From: Pseudomonadota bacterium
Lineage (GTDB): Bacteria > Pseudomonadota > Gammaproteobacteria > Steroidobacterales > Steroidobacteraceae
Assembly (NCBI GenBank): GCA_021816775.1
Contig: JAKAXA010000014.1
Location: 1 to 64,000 of the forward strand
Length of the DNA stretch: 64,000 nt
Direction of reading: 5' to 3'
Below, in pieces: positions 39,736 to 49,361 of this stretch. The notes below the pieces were generated by a model. It was not told where the DNA came from and searched no databases. It worked only from the letters and a program-made list of their open reading frames with translations. The translations under genes were made by a program, and so were the position numbers. Numbering within the stretch: position 1 is the stretch's first letter; the number at the start of each line of letters is the position of its first letter.

Positions 39736-42700
39736 TCAGGCGAGCAGCTCCACCGCGCCGCCGATCGCCGCGGTGTTGATCGTGAGCGTACGCTCGGTGG
39801 CGAAGCGCACCAGGTAGTGCGGGCCGCCGGCTTTGGGGCCGGTGCCGGAGAGGCCCTGGCCGCCGAAGGGCTGCACGCCGACCACCGCGCCGATCATGTT
39901 GCGGTTGACGTAGGTGTTGCCGGCCGGCAGCGCATGAAACACGTGCTCGGCCAGGGTCTCGAGCCGGCTGTGCACGCCGAGGGTGAGCCCGAAGCCGGTG
40001 GCGCGGATCGCCGCGAGCACCTGCGGCAGCTCGCGGGCGCCAAAGCGGGCCACGTGCAGGATGGGGCCGAACTCTTCGCTCCTGACCTGATCGAGCGCGG
40101 CGAGCTCGATCAGGTGTGGCCCGAAGAAATGCCCGCCCGCGGCGCAGTGATCGGTCGGGCAGGCGTAGAGGAGCTTCGCCTCGCGGCGCATGCGCTCGGC
40201 GTGCCGCGTGAGGCGCGCCAGCGCGTCCGGGTTGATGACCGGTCCGACGTCGGTGGCCGGATCGCCCGGGTCGCCGACCCTGAGGCAGCGCATCGCGCCG
40301 ATGAGCATCTCAATGACCCGCTCGGCGATGTCCTCCTGCAGGTACAGCACGCGCAGCGCCGAGCAGCGCTGGCCGGCGCTGGTGAACGCCGAGGTGATCA
40401 CATCGTCTACCACCTGCTCCGGCAGCGCGGTGCCGTCGACGATCATCGCGTTGACTCCGCCGGTCTCGGCAATGAGCGGAACGATCGGGCCCTCGCGCCC
40501 GGCGAGCGTGCGGTTGATGTTGGCTGCGGTCGCGGTCGAGCCGGTGAACGCCACGCCCGCCAGGGCGGGGTGCGTGAGGGCCGAGCGGCTGAACGGCGGG
40601 CCGTCCGCGGGCGTCAGCTGCAGGACCCCGCGCGGAACGCCCGCCTCGTGCAGCAGGCTCACCATGGCGTGCGCCACGAGCGGGGTGCTGGGGGCCGGCT
40701 TGGCGAGCACCGCGTTGCCGGCCATGAGCGCGGCGGTCATCTGGCCGGTGAAGATGGCGAGCGGAAAGTTCCACGGGCTGATGCAGGCGAAGACCCCGCG
40801 TCCCTGCAGCCACAGCTCGTTGCGCTCCCCGACCGGGCCCGGCAGCGCCTGCGCCGCGCCGAAGAGCCTGCGGCCCTGCTCGGCGTAGTAGCGGCAGAAA
40901 TCACTGGCCTCGCGCACCTCGGCCAGGGCGTCGGGCAGCGTCTTGCCCGCCTCGCGCACCAGCAGATGGAGAAACGCGCCGCGGCGCTGCTCGAGCAGAT
41001 CGGCCGCGCGCTCGAGGCACTCGGCGCGCTCGGCTGCGGGCCGGCGGTCCCAGGCGGGCTGGGCCTGCGCGGCGGCGTCCATGGCGGCCGTGATTTGCGC
41101 CTCGCTGGCGTCGCGGCTGAGGCCGACTGTCTGCCCGTCCGCCGGCGAGCGCACGGGCGTTTCGGGCGCCGCCCCGGCGCCGGCGGCGAGGATCGGTCCG
41201 CCCGTGTAGGGCCGCTCGCGCCCGGCCTTGAGGTCTGCGAGCAGGGCGGCGAGCTGCTGCGGATTGCCGAGGTCCGCACCGCGTGAATTGGCGCGCGAGC
41301 CGTACAGGCGCGGCGGCTCGCGCACGCCGGAGGGCCGCTCGGGGTTTTCGGGAAGGATCTGTCCCACGACGTGCTCCACGGGGATGCGTTTGTTGAGAAA
41401 GTGGTGGACGAAGGAGGTGTTGGCGCCGTTCTCGAGCAGCCGGCGCACCAGATAGGGCAGCAGCTCCTGATGGGTGCCGACCGGCGCGTAGACTCGCACC
41501 GGCGCGAGCTCCGGCCGCTCGGCGCGCACCACCCCGTACAGCGCCTGGCCCATGCCGTGCAGCCGCTGGAACTCGTAGCGCGCCCCCGACGGCGCGAGCG
41601 CGGCCACCGCGGCGACGGTCAGCGCGTTGTGGGTGGCGAACTGGGAATAGATCACGTCGGTCGCCGCGAACAGCCGCCGCACGCACACCAGGTAGCTGGC
41701 ATCCGTCACGGCCTTGGCGGTGTACACCGGAAAGCTCGCCAGCCCCCGCTCCTGCGCCCGTTTGATCTCGGCATCCCAATAGGCGCCTTTGACCAGGCGC
41801 GTGCTCATGCGCCGGCCCGTCGCGCGCGCCAGCGCCGCGATCCACTCGATCACGAGCGGCGCGCGCCGCCCGTACGCCTGGACTGCAAGACCGAGGCCCT
41901 CCCAGCGGCCGGTCTGCGGATCGCGCGCGAGCGCCTCGATGACATCGAGCGACAGATCGAGCCGGTCGGCTTCCTCGGCATCAATGGTGAGCCCGATGCC
42001 GGCGCGGCACGCGGCGCGAGCGAGCTCGATGGCCTTGGGAACCAGCCGCTCGAGCACCCGCGGCCGCTGGGTGAGCAGGTAGCGCGGCTCGAGCGCCGAG
42101 AGCTTCACCGAGATCCCCGAGCGGTCATGCACGGGGCCGGCCGGCTGGCGGCCGAGCGCCTCGATGGCGGCGCGGTAGGCCTCGAAATAGCGCTGGGCGT
42201 CAGCGTCGGTGCGCGCGCCCTCGCCGAGCATGTCAAAGGAGCACAGCGCGAGTTCCCTCTGGCGCGCGCCGCGCGCGAGCGCCGCCTCGATCGACTCCCC
42301 GACGATGAATGCGTGACCCATCAGCCGCATGGCGCGGCGCATGACGCGGCGGGTCGCCGGCGCGAGCGGATGGCTCCATCCCGACGGCTGGTTGATCAGC
42401 GCGCGCGCATCGGGCAGCAGATGCCCCGCGCTGCGCAGCAGCGCCAGGCCGAGCCGCACCTGCAGGCTCGCCTCCCGGCCCGCACCGCCGAGCGCCGCGA
42501 GACGCTCGGCGATCAGGCGGTCGGCGCTCAGCGCATCGGGAGTGCGCAGCAGCGCCTCGGCGAGGCTCATCAGCGCCTTGCCCTCGGCACTGTCGAGGGC
42601 GAACTGGCCGAGCAGGGACTCGACCAGCGATCCGGCGCGCGCATGCGCGCGCGCCGCGCTGACCCAGCGCATGGCCTGGGCGCGAGCGGCCTCGAGCGGC

Positions 42701-42843
42701 TGCGCGACGATCAACAGCTCCTCGCGCAGAGCCGCGATGGCCGGTTCCTCCGGCCGCAGCGTTGCCTCGCGCATGTGCTCGCGCAACGTGTCGAGATCGT
42801 CCCGGTCCTGTGAGAGCACCCGGTGGGCGGGCATGGCAGTCAT
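39736..42843 (-). CDS. putA: Bifunctional proline dehydrogenase / delta-1-pyrroline-5-carboxylate dehydrogenase, without an obvious RHH DNA-binding domain
   Basis: 1035 aa; PRODH barrel (STRLVKGAYWDAEIKRAQERG) and ALDH (AGQRCSALRVLYLQED). Confidence 0.93.
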   Translation of the reverse strand: MTAMPAHRVLSQDRDDLDTLREHMREATLRPEEPAIAALREELLIVAQPLEAARAQAMRWVSAARAHARAGSLVESLLGQFALDSAEGKALMSLAEALLRTPDALSADRLIAERLAALGGAGREASLQVRLGLALLRSAGHLLPDARALINQPSGWSHPLAPATRRVMRRAMRLMGHAFIVGESIEAALARGARQRELALCSFDMLGEGARTDADAQRYFEAYRAAIEALGRQPAGPVHDRSGISVKLSALEPRYLLTQRPRVLERLVPKAIELARAACRAGIGLTIDAEEADRLDLSLDVIEALARDPQTGRWEGLGLAVQAYGRRAPLVIEWIAALARATGRRMSTRLVKGAYWDAEIKRAQERGLASFPVYTAKAVTDASYLVCVRRLFAATDVIYSQFATHNALTVAAVAALAPSGARYEFQRLHGMGQALYGVVRAERPELAPVRVYAPVGTHQELLPYLVRRLLENGANTSFVHHFLNKRIPVEHVVGQILPENPERPSGVREPPRLYGSRANSRGADLGNPQQLAALLADLKAGRERPYTGGPILAAGAGAAPETPVRSPADGQTVGLSRDASEAQITAAMDAAAQAQPAWDRRPAAERAECLERAADLLEQRRGAFLHLLVREAGKTLPDALAEVREASDFCRYYAEQGRRLFGAAQALPGPVGERNELWLQGRGVFACISPWNFPLAIFTGQMTAALMAGNAVLAKPAPSTPLVAHAMVSLLHEAGVPRGVLQLTPADGPPFSRSALTHPALAGVAFTGSTATAANINRTLAGREGPIVPLIAETGGVNAMIVDGTALPEQVVDDVITSAFTSAGQRCSALRVLYLQEDIAERVIEMLIGAMRCLRVGDPGDPATDVGPVINPDALARLTRHAERMRREAKLLYACPTDHCAAGGHFFGPHLIELAALDQVRSEEFGPILHVARFGARELPQVLAAIRATGFGLTLGVHSRLETLAEHVFHALPAGNTYVNRNMIGAVVGVQPFGGQGLSGTGPKAGGPHYLVRFATERTLTINTAAIGGAVELLA

Positions 42844-42884
42844 GCGGCACGCGCAGATGGCTAGGTGAATGTGCTAATCGTATC

Positions 42885-42942
42885 CCGTTCAGCAGAGAAT
42901 ATTTTTATATTTTAGCCGTAATAGAAGTAAGATTAACTACGT
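42885..42942. promoter_or_regulatory. AT-rich divergent putA/lrp-like control region
   Basis: GAATATTTTTATATTTTAGCCGTAATAGAAGTAAGATTAAC stands out in a high-GC background between divergent genes. Confidence 0.55.
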
Positions 42943-43476
42943 ATGAGGCAAAAGACCGCTGCCATGGGATACCGCCCGCTCGACCGGATCGACCGCAAGC
43001 TGCTGTTCCGCCTGCAGCAGGACGGCCGCGTGCCGGTCTCCCAGCTCGCGCGCGAAGTCAATCTCACGGTCACGCCGACGCTCGAGCGTATCCGGCGCCT
43101 CGAGGCGGCCGGCTTCATCAACGGGTATTTCGCGCACCTGAACGCGCGCCGGCTCGGGCTGGGCCTGCTGGTCTACGTGGAAGTGACGCTGGACCGCACC
43201 ACCCCGGAGGCGTTCGAGCGCTTCAAGGAGATGGTGGCGGCGCACGATGAGATCATGGAATGCCACATGGTCGCCGGCGGCTTCGATTACCTGCTGAAGG
43301 TGCGGGTGAAGGACATGGAGCGCTACCGCACGCTGCTCGGGGAGACCATCGCGGGCATCCGCGGCGTGCAGCAGACGCACAGCTACTTCGTCATGGAGGA
43401 AGTGAAGTCAACGCACCGCATCGGGATACCGGAATTGGCGCCTGCCGGCGAGGGTGCTCTGGCGCAGCGGCGCTGA
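42943..43476 (+). CDS. Lrp/AsnC family transcriptional regulator, probably controlling putA
   Basis: 177 aa; LDRIDRKLLFRLQQDGRVPVSQLAREVNLTVTPTLERIRRLEAAGFINGYFAHLN. Confidence 0.9.
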   Translation: MRQKTAAMGYRPLDRIDRKLLFRLQQDGRVPVSQLAREVNLTVTPTLERIRRLEAAGFINGYFAHLNARRLGLGLLVYVEVTLDRTTPEAFERFKEMVAAHDEIMECHMVAGGFDYLLKVRVKDMERYRTLLGETIAGIRGVQQTHSYFVMEEVKSTHRIGIPELAPAGEGALAQRR

Positions 43477-43520
43477 ACGGGTCCGGGTGGCCCGCGTGGA
43501 CCCACGCTGCGCTCGCAGTA

Positions 43521-43546
43521 GAGATAATTTCGGCATCAAATTTCTC
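43521..43546. promoter_or_regulatory. Operator-like inverted repeat upstream of the Xre antitoxin remnant
   Basis: GAGATAATTT-CGGCATC-AAATTTCTC immediately 5' of the ATG at 43563. Confidence 0.45.
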
Positions 43547-43562
43547 CAGGAAATCGCTCGAC

Positions 43563-43822
43563 ATGTCCCAGGCGCTTCGACATCCCCGTGCGGCAGCAGT
43601 GCTCTCGCAAGCGATCGTCCGCGCGGCCGAGCAGCTCGAGCTGCCCCAGCGGGAGCTCGCGCAGGTGCTCGGCGTCAGCGCAGCGACAGCCTCGCGGCTC
43701 ACGGCGGGCACCTGGCGCCTGGCCGAGGGCAGCAAGACCTGGGAGCTCGCAGCGGCGTTCCTGCGACGGTACCGCTCGCTCGCGACAATGACGGGCGGCG
43801 GCCCGCAGGCCATGCGCGCTTG
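43563..43822 (+). pseudogene. Xre/ParS (MbcA) type antitoxin, C-terminally truncated
   Basis: MSQALRHPRAAAVLSQAIVRAAEQLELPQRELAQVLGVSAATASRLTAGTWRLAEGSKTWELAAAFLRRYRSLATMTGGGPQAMRAW matches the N-terminal part of the family; the expected DUF2384 C-terminus is absent and the frame runs into toxin sequence. Confidence 0.75.
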
Positions 43823-44440
43823 GCGCTATGGCGCGCGGTGGAGGCGCAGCACGTCGCGGCGACGCGCGCGTCGGTCGACGATTTGGACGAACAGGAGATT
43901 CTCGAATCGATCCTCGAGGCGTCCAAGCCGCCGCGCCCGGCCGTCAGCGACCGGCTGGAGTGCCTGCTCTACACGCCGTTCCGCTACGCGCCACCGGCGC
44001 CGGGGCGAGCCGCACCGGTTGCGCGCAGCTCGGCTACTGGCGCTGGCGATTCCTGCGCGATCGTCATGGCCTGACGCGACTCGACGCCGTGCCGCACACG
44101 CTCTGTGAGACGGTGGCAGTGGGTACCGCGGTCGATCTGCGCCTGCCGCCGCCCGCACGGGACCGAGCGCTCTGGACTGGTCCCAACGATTACAGCACAT
44201 GTCAGCAATTCGCCCGCAGCGCTCGTCAGGCCCACGTGCGGATCGTCCGTTACGCCTCAGTGCGTGATCCCGAGCACGGCGGTTGCAGCAGTGCTCGACT
44301 GCCGGACCTTCACCGCCGGAATCCGTCAAAGGCAAACGTGGTTTCTCACTGTTGATGCTCGCCGCGTCTCATGGGTGCGCGCCGGCGGGCAGCGCCGCGA
44401 GCGGCATGAGTTCTCCTTTGGCTCAGTGGTCCTGGGGTGC
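43820..44440 (+). pseudogene. RES-domain (ParT-type) toxin, frameshifted into three pieces with internal deletions
   Basis: Frame A LALWRAVEAQHVAATRASVDDLDEQEILESILEASKPP...LLYTPFRYAPPAPG; frame B RTGCAQLGYWRWRFLRDRHGLTRL...VDLRLPPPARDRALWTGPNDYSTCQQFARSARQAHVRIVRYASVRDPEHGG; frame C AVLDCRTFTAGIRQRQTWFLTVDARRVSWVRA...HEFSF. Confidence 0.75.
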
Positions 44441-44443
44441 CGC

Positions 44444-46204
44444 CTACGGCGCCGCGCCGAGGCCCGCAGGCGGTAACTCGCCTTCCAGCAATGTGATGGC
44501 GCGGCGCCGCGCGGTGTCAGGATCGAGGCGTCCGGCCGCGACGTCGGCCACCAGCCGCGCATGCTCCCGATGCCTCAATCCAGTGAGCGCCATCCCCAGG
44601 TGGTGCGCGACGTTGGCAAGCGCAACGCGGATCTCGGGCGCGAACTGCTCGCCGTCGCGCGGGCGGCACACCAGCGCGCCCAGCAGGGATTCGGCGACGG
44701 TCATGGGAAGCGCCAGCCCCTCGGTGCCGATGCCGTTGGCCTGCGCCGCGAGCGCCACCGGCTCGTGAGAGGCGCGCAGCGCGACGAACACCGGATCGTC
44801 GGCGTCGATCACCGCCGGCCAGGAATCGTCGCTCGCGGCGTGCCGGCGGTAGGCGCTGCCGCCGCGCTCGTAGACCGCGACCGCGGCGCATTGCATCTTC
44901 AGGCGCTCGAGCGCCATCTCGAGCAGGCGCGCCTCGCGCTCGACGAACGGGCACTCGCGCGCGAACCGCTCCAGAGCCAGCAGCGCCAGGCGCTGGCTGC
45001 GGAAGAACGCCTGCTCGATCCAGCTCTCGAGCCGCCGGTGCAGCGGGCTCAGCACCACCGCCAGCACGAGCGCCGCGAACGCCTGCAGCGCCCAGCCGAT
45101 CCGGTCGCTGACGGCGAACTGGTGCAGCGTCTGCTCGAGGATCGAGAACGTGCCGAACACGAGCGCGGTGAGCAGGCCGAACACCAGCGCCCGGTCGACC
45201 ACGAATCCCACGTCGATGAGGCGCGTGCGCAGGACGGCATACAAATATCCGAACAGCGCGATGCCCTGCAGCGCGGTCACGACTTGGGTCACATCCGCTT
45301 GCCAGCTGCGTGGCGTCACGACCAGCAACAGACTGCTCCCCAGCAGCAGGGCCGTGCTCCAGAGCACCCAGCGGATGCGCAGCCGCTCCTCGTGAGCCGC
45401 GAAGCGATAGCCGGCGAGCAGCACGGACAGCGTCACGGCGATGATTACGGCGAACAGCATCGCGCTGATCGCGCGGTGGGTTCCCGCCATGAGCGTCACG
45501 CCGTCGCGAATGAGCGCGACGTACCGAATCTCCGTGGAGCCAAACATGGCCAGAATGACGAGCGCGATGCTCACGCGGGACGCGGTGCGCCAACGTGCCG
45601 GCAGGCTCGCACCGCCCAGGCTGTCAGCCATGGTGAACATCGCCAGTATGATTGCCACGCCGTCCAGGGAGGCCGCCTGGTACTGCCAGAACACCCACGC
45701 CGGCGGCAGCGGCAGCTGCAGGGGGCCGGCGTTGAACAGCGCGAGGAGAAACAGTGCTGACATTCCCCAGCCCGCCCAATCGCGTCCGCGCCACAGGGCC
45801 AACATCGCGATCACGAACATCACGAGCTGAAAGCCGAGAAACTCCGCGCGCTGCAGTGTCGACATCCTGTCGGGGACGGTCGTGACGCGCCGCTCGGCCA
45901 GGCGGCCGTCACGCATGATCGGCAGTGCGAGCTTCGTGCCGGGGACAACGTCGCGACGGTCGAACAGCACGGCGCGTTCGGCTGGCTCCAGGCGGTGAAT
46001 GGGTATGATGTCGCCGGCGCGCAGGCCCTGCGGCAGCGGGGACTGTTGCGTCGCGTGGACCACGTACAGGCCGTCGCGCAGGTGCACGAGTCGCGCCGCA
46101 AAGGTCGATCCCGGCGCGAGTCCGAGTCCGATCAGTGCGCCGGAGGCGAGGCTGCCGAGCGCGAACAGGGTCAGCACCAACCGAACACCGAGGACGCGTG
46201 ACAT
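44444..46204 (-). CDS. Multi-TM membrane protein with N-terminal PDZ-like periplasmic loop and C-terminal GAF-like domain, no kinase domain
   Basis: About 586 aa from MSRVLGVRLVLT; GLRAGDIIPIHRLEP PDZ-like piece, about 8 TM helices, then RLLEMALERLKMQCAAVAVYERGG...GLALPMTVAESLLGALVCRPRDGEQFAPEIRVALANVAHHLGMAL. Confidence 0.65.
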   Translation of the reverse strand: MSRVLGVRLVLTLFALGSLASGALIGLGLAPGSTFAARLVHLRDGLYVVHATQQSPLPQGLRAGDIIPIHRLEPAERAVLFDRRDVVPGTKLALPIMRDGRLAERRVTTVPDRMSTLQRAEFLGFQLVMFVIAMLALWRGRDWAGWGMSALFLLALFNAGPLQLPLPPAWVFWQYQAASLDGVAIILAMFTMADSLGGASLPARWRTASRVSIALVILAMFGSTEIRYVALIRDGVTLMAGTHRAISAMLFAVIIAVTLSVLLAGYRFAAHEERLRIRWVLWSTALLLGSSLLLVVTPRSWQADVTQVVTALQGIALFGYLYAVLRTRLIDVGFVVDRALVFGLLTALVFGTFSILEQTLHQFAVSDRIGWALQAFAALVLAVVLSPLHRRLESWIEQAFFRSQRLALLALERFARECPFVEREARLLEMALERLKMQCAAVAVYERGGSAYRRHAASDDSWPAVIDADDPVFVALRASHEPVALAAQANGIGTEGLALPMTVAESLLGALVCRPRDGEQFAPEIRVALANVAHHLGMALTGLRHREHARLVADVAAGRLDPDTARRRAITLLEGELPPAGLGAAP

Positions 46205-46295
46205 CACGATCTTCCCCCGCCAGCGGCCCGGGGCGGCCGCCGATGGGCGAGTGTAAGGAAAACCGGCGGGACGCGGAAGTTCTGCCGCGCGCGCC

Positions 46296-46805
46296 TCAGC
46301 GCTCGAGCACGGTGCCGCAGCGCTTGCAGGTGCGCGCCGCACGATTGGCGTAGAAGCGCTCGAACACCGGCGGCAGCTGGGCCTCGATGTCGGTCAGCTC
46401 GATGAACGCCTCGTGCAGCAGGCTCGCGCAGCTCGGGCAGTACCACTGGAACCCGTCGCGCTCCCCGGGGCGGCGCTGGCGCTCGATGACCAGGCCCAGA
46501 CTCCCTGCGGGCCGTTGCGGGGAGTGCGGCACGAGGGCCGGCAGCAGCAGCATCTCGCCCGGGCGGACCGGGAGGTCGACCGGGCGCCCGCCCTGCATCG
46601 TCTTCAGCACGATGTCGCCCTCGAGCTGGTAGAACAGCTCCTGGCCCGGGTCGAGGTGGAAGTCCTGGCGGGCGTTGGGCCCCCCGACCACCATGATGAT
46701 GAAGTCCCCGTCGGCGAACACGCGCCGGTTGCCGACCGGCGGCTTCAGCAGGTGGCGGTTGGCCTCGATCCACTGTTGCAAGTTGAGCGCATGCGGGGCA
46801 TCCAT
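46296..46805 (-). CDS. 3-hydroxyanthranilate 3,4-dioxygenase
   Basis: 169 aa cupin; [46 protein letters not shown] and C-terminal CPSC...CKRC metal site. Confidence 0.9.
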   Translation of the reverse strand: MDAPHALNLQQWIEANRHLLKPPVGNRRVFADGDFIIMVVGGPNARQDFHLDPGQELFYQLEGDIVLKTMQGGRPVDLPVRPGEMLLLPALVPHSPQRPAGSLGLVIERQRRPGERDGFQWYCPSCASLLHEAFIELTDIEAQLPPVFERFYANRAARTCKRCGTVLER

Positions 46806-46816
46806 GGCGGATCTCC

Positions 46817-47635
46817 TCAGGTCTCGATGGATTGATAGCCGCGCGAGGGCACTGCGGTGGTGATTCCGCTGTCGAGATCGAGCGCGGTCAGCGCGCCGCC
46901 CCACACACAGCCGGTGTCGAGTCCGGCGAGGTTCGCGCGCAGCACCAGGCCGAGCGCCGACCAGTGTCCGAACACGACGCGAACGGCGCCGCTGAGCCGA
47001 TCCTCCGCCTCGAACCACGGCCGCCACGCGGAGCCGTCCGCGGGCGGCTGGCCCTTGAGCGCGAGATTGATCTGCCCGTCGCGCGTGCACAGGCGCATGC
47101 GGGTCAGCACGTTGATGATGAAGCGCAGGCGGTCCATGCCCGCGAGGTCCTCCGACCAGCGGTCGGGCTGATCACCGTACATGTGCTCGAACAGTTCCAC
47201 CCGTCCCGTGCGCAGCTCGGACTCGACCTCGCGCGCGTGCGCCAGGGTGGCCTCGGCCGTCCACTGCGGGACGACGCCGGCATGCACGATCAGGTCGCCG
47301 GCCGCCAGATGCGCGAGCGGGCGCTGGCTCAGCCACTCGATCAGGCGCTCGCGGTCCTTGGCGCCGAGCACTTCCTCCAGCGTGTCGGAGCGGCGCATCC
47401 GGCGGCGGCCGGCCGCCACCGCGAGCAGATGCAGATCGTGGTTGCCGAGAACCGTCTCGGCGTTCTCGCCGAGCGCGCGCACGAAGCGCAGCACCTCGAG
47501 CGAGCGCGGCCCGCGGTTGACCAGGTCGCCGACGAACCACAGCCGGTCCCGATCCGCCGAGAAGCGCAAGCGCGCGAGCAGCTCGCGCAGTTCCTCGTAA
47601 CAGCCTTGCACGTCGCCAATGGCGAAGCGGCTCAA
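46817..47635 (-). CDS. apaH: Symmetrical bis(5'-nucleosyl)-tetraphosphatase
   Basis: [65 protein letters not shown] start overlapping the apaG stop. Confidence 0.92.
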   Translation of the reverse strand: MSRFAIGDVQGCYEELRELLARLRFSADRDRLWFVGDLVNRGPRSLEVLRFVRALGENAETVLGNHDLHLLAVAAGRRRMRRSDTLEEVLGAKDRERLIEWLSQRPLAHLAAGDLIVHAGVVPQWTAEATLAHAREVESELRTGRVELFEHMYGDQPDRWSEDLAGMDRLRFIINVLTRMRLCTRDGQINLALKGQPPADGSAWRPWFEAEDRLSGAVRVVFGHWSALGLVLRANLAGLDTGCVWGGALTALDLDSGITTAVPSRGYQSIET

Positions 47636-48009
47636 TGCAGGATCCCGGGCATGGCGAGGCGAAACAGCGGGATGGGCGCATCGAAGCGCTGTCCTTGCGC
47701 GTCGATCATCTGGTAGCTGCCCTGCATCGTGCCGACCGGCGTCTCGAGCACCGCGCCGCTCGAGTAGCGGAAGCCCTGGCCGGGCTCGAGCCGCGGCTGC
47801 TCGCCGACCACCCCGTCGCCGCGCACTTCCTTCACCCCGCCATTGGCGTCCGTGATGATCCAGTGCCGCGTGAGCAGCGTCGCCGGCAGCCCGCCCTCGT
47901 TGCGGATGGTGATGGTGTAGGCGAACACGTAGCGCTGCTCGCCCGGATCGGATTGCTCGCCCAGGTAGCTGGTCTCGACGTCGATGCGGATATTGTGCGG
48001 CGCGCTCAT
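47632..48009 (-). CDS. apaG: ApaG (Co2+/Mg2+ efflux-associated) protein
   Basis: 125 aa; [59 protein letters not shown]. Confidence 0.94.
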   Translation of the reverse strand: MSAPHNIRIDVETSYLGEQSDPGEQRYVFAYTITIRNEGGLPATLLTRHWIITDANGGVKEVRGDGVVGEQPRLEPGQGFRYSSGAVLETPVGTMQGSYQMIDAQGQRFDAPIPLFRLAMPGILH

Positions 48010-48063
48010 ACGCGGGCATTTTACCGGGCCGTGGCCGGCCCCGCGATGCGCGTGGCGCGCCGC

Positions 48064-48525
48064 TCAGTCCTGGGGGGCCGCGCTCGCGCGCTTGACGCGC
48101 ACGGCGAGCACGTCGCAGGGGGCGGCGTGCAGCACCGTATCCTCGGTGAGATTCACCAGAATGGACATGCCGTGCCGCTCGCGGCTGCCGAGCACGATGA
48201 GGTCCGCCTGACGCTTGCGCGCGAGGCGCACGATCTCGGCCTTGACGTTGCCGGTCTCGACCCAGCACGGCGCCCCCGCGAACCCGAGCTCACCGGCGAG
48301 CTGGGCGAGCCGTGCGCGCGCCTGCTCGAGCAATTCGTTCTCGATGCGCCCGGTGGCCATGAGCGTCTCGGCCATCGGCTCGACCGGGAGGAACTCCACG
48401 ACGTGCAGCAGCTCGATCTGCGCCTCCAGCCGCCGGGCGAGAGCGGCGGCGTGCCGCCCGATCTGCATGCTGTCCTCCCTCAGATCGAGCACCACCAGAA
48501 TGCGACGGTATGACTCGCTGGCCAT
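48064..48525 (-). CDS. Universal stress protein (UspA family)
   Basis: RRILVVLDLREDS; LIVLGSRERHGMSILVNLTEDTVLHAAPCDVLAVRV ATP-binding G-2X-G-9X-G-like motif. Confidence 0.88.
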   Translation of the reverse strand: MASESYRRILVVLDLREDSMQIGRHAAALARRLEAQIELLHVVEFLPVEPMAETLMATGRIENELLEQARARLAQLAGELGFAGAPCWVETGNVKAEIVRLARKRQADLIVLGSRERHGMSILVNLTEDTVLHAAPCDVLAVRVKRASAAPQD

Positions 48526-48539
48526 ACGCACAGCCTAGC

Positions 48540-49361
48540 TCAATCCGGCGCTTGAGACATCTGGGCGAGAGCGTTGAAGGTCTCGGGCGCGACCGTCTCG
48601 GGGCGGGCCGACGGGTCGACCCCGCAACGCTCGATCTGGGCAACCGTGACCTGCCCGCGCAGCGCATTGCGCAGGGTCTTGCGGCGGTGGGCAAAGGCGG
48701 CGGCCACCAGGGCGGCATAGCGCGGGTGCACCGGGAAGCGCGGCGACGGCCGCACCGTGAGCCGGGCCACGGCCGACCAGACCCGGGGCGGCGGCTGGAA
48801 TGCGCCGGGTCCGACATCGAAGAGCGGCTCGACCTGCACCCAGGGGGCGAGCATCACGGTCAGCCGGCCGTAGGCGGCATCGCCGGGCGCAGCGGCCATG
48901 CGCTCGATGAGCTCGCGCTGCAGCATCACGTGCAGGTCGGCGATCACCGGCGCGCTCTCGAGCAGGTGAAACAGCAGCGGCGTCGAGATGTTGTACGGCA
49001 GGTTGCCGATCACGCGCAGCCGGCCGCGCGTGGCGGCGAGCGCGGCGAAGTCGAAGCGCAGCGCGTCGGCCTCGTGCAGCGTGAAGCGCGGCTCGTGCGC
49101 GAAACGCTCGCGCAGCAGCGCGGCGAGGTCGCGGTCGATCTCCACCGCATCGAGCGTCCGGCACGAGGACTCGAGCAGCAGCGCCGTGAGCGCTGCGCGC
49201 CCGGGCCCGATCTCGATCAGGGCGTCCCCGGCGCGCGGCGCCACGGCGGTGACGATCCGCTCGAGCACCGCGGGATCGTGCAGGAAGTGCTGGCCGAAGC
49301 GCTTGCGGGCGCGCGGCGCGGCCGCAGTCCGTCGAGGGACCTGGCCGCGGGGGCGTCTCAC
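48540..49361 (-). CDS. rsmA: 16S rRNA (A1518/A1519) dimethyltransferase
   Basis: 273 aa; [52 protein letters not shown]. Confidence 0.95.
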   Translation of the reverse strand: MRRPRGQVPRRTAAAPRARKRFGQHFLHDPAVLERIVTAVAPRAGDALIEIGPGRAALTALLLESSCRTLDAVEIDRDLAALLRERFAHEPRFTLHEADALRFDFAALAATRGRLRVIGNLPYNISTPLLFHLLESAPVIADLHVMLQRELIERMAAAPGDAAYGRLTVMLAPWVQVEPLFDVGPGAFQPPPRVWSAVARLTVRPSPRFPVHPRYAALVAAAFAHRRKTLRNALRGQVTVAQIERCGVDPSARPETVAPETFNALAQMSQAPD

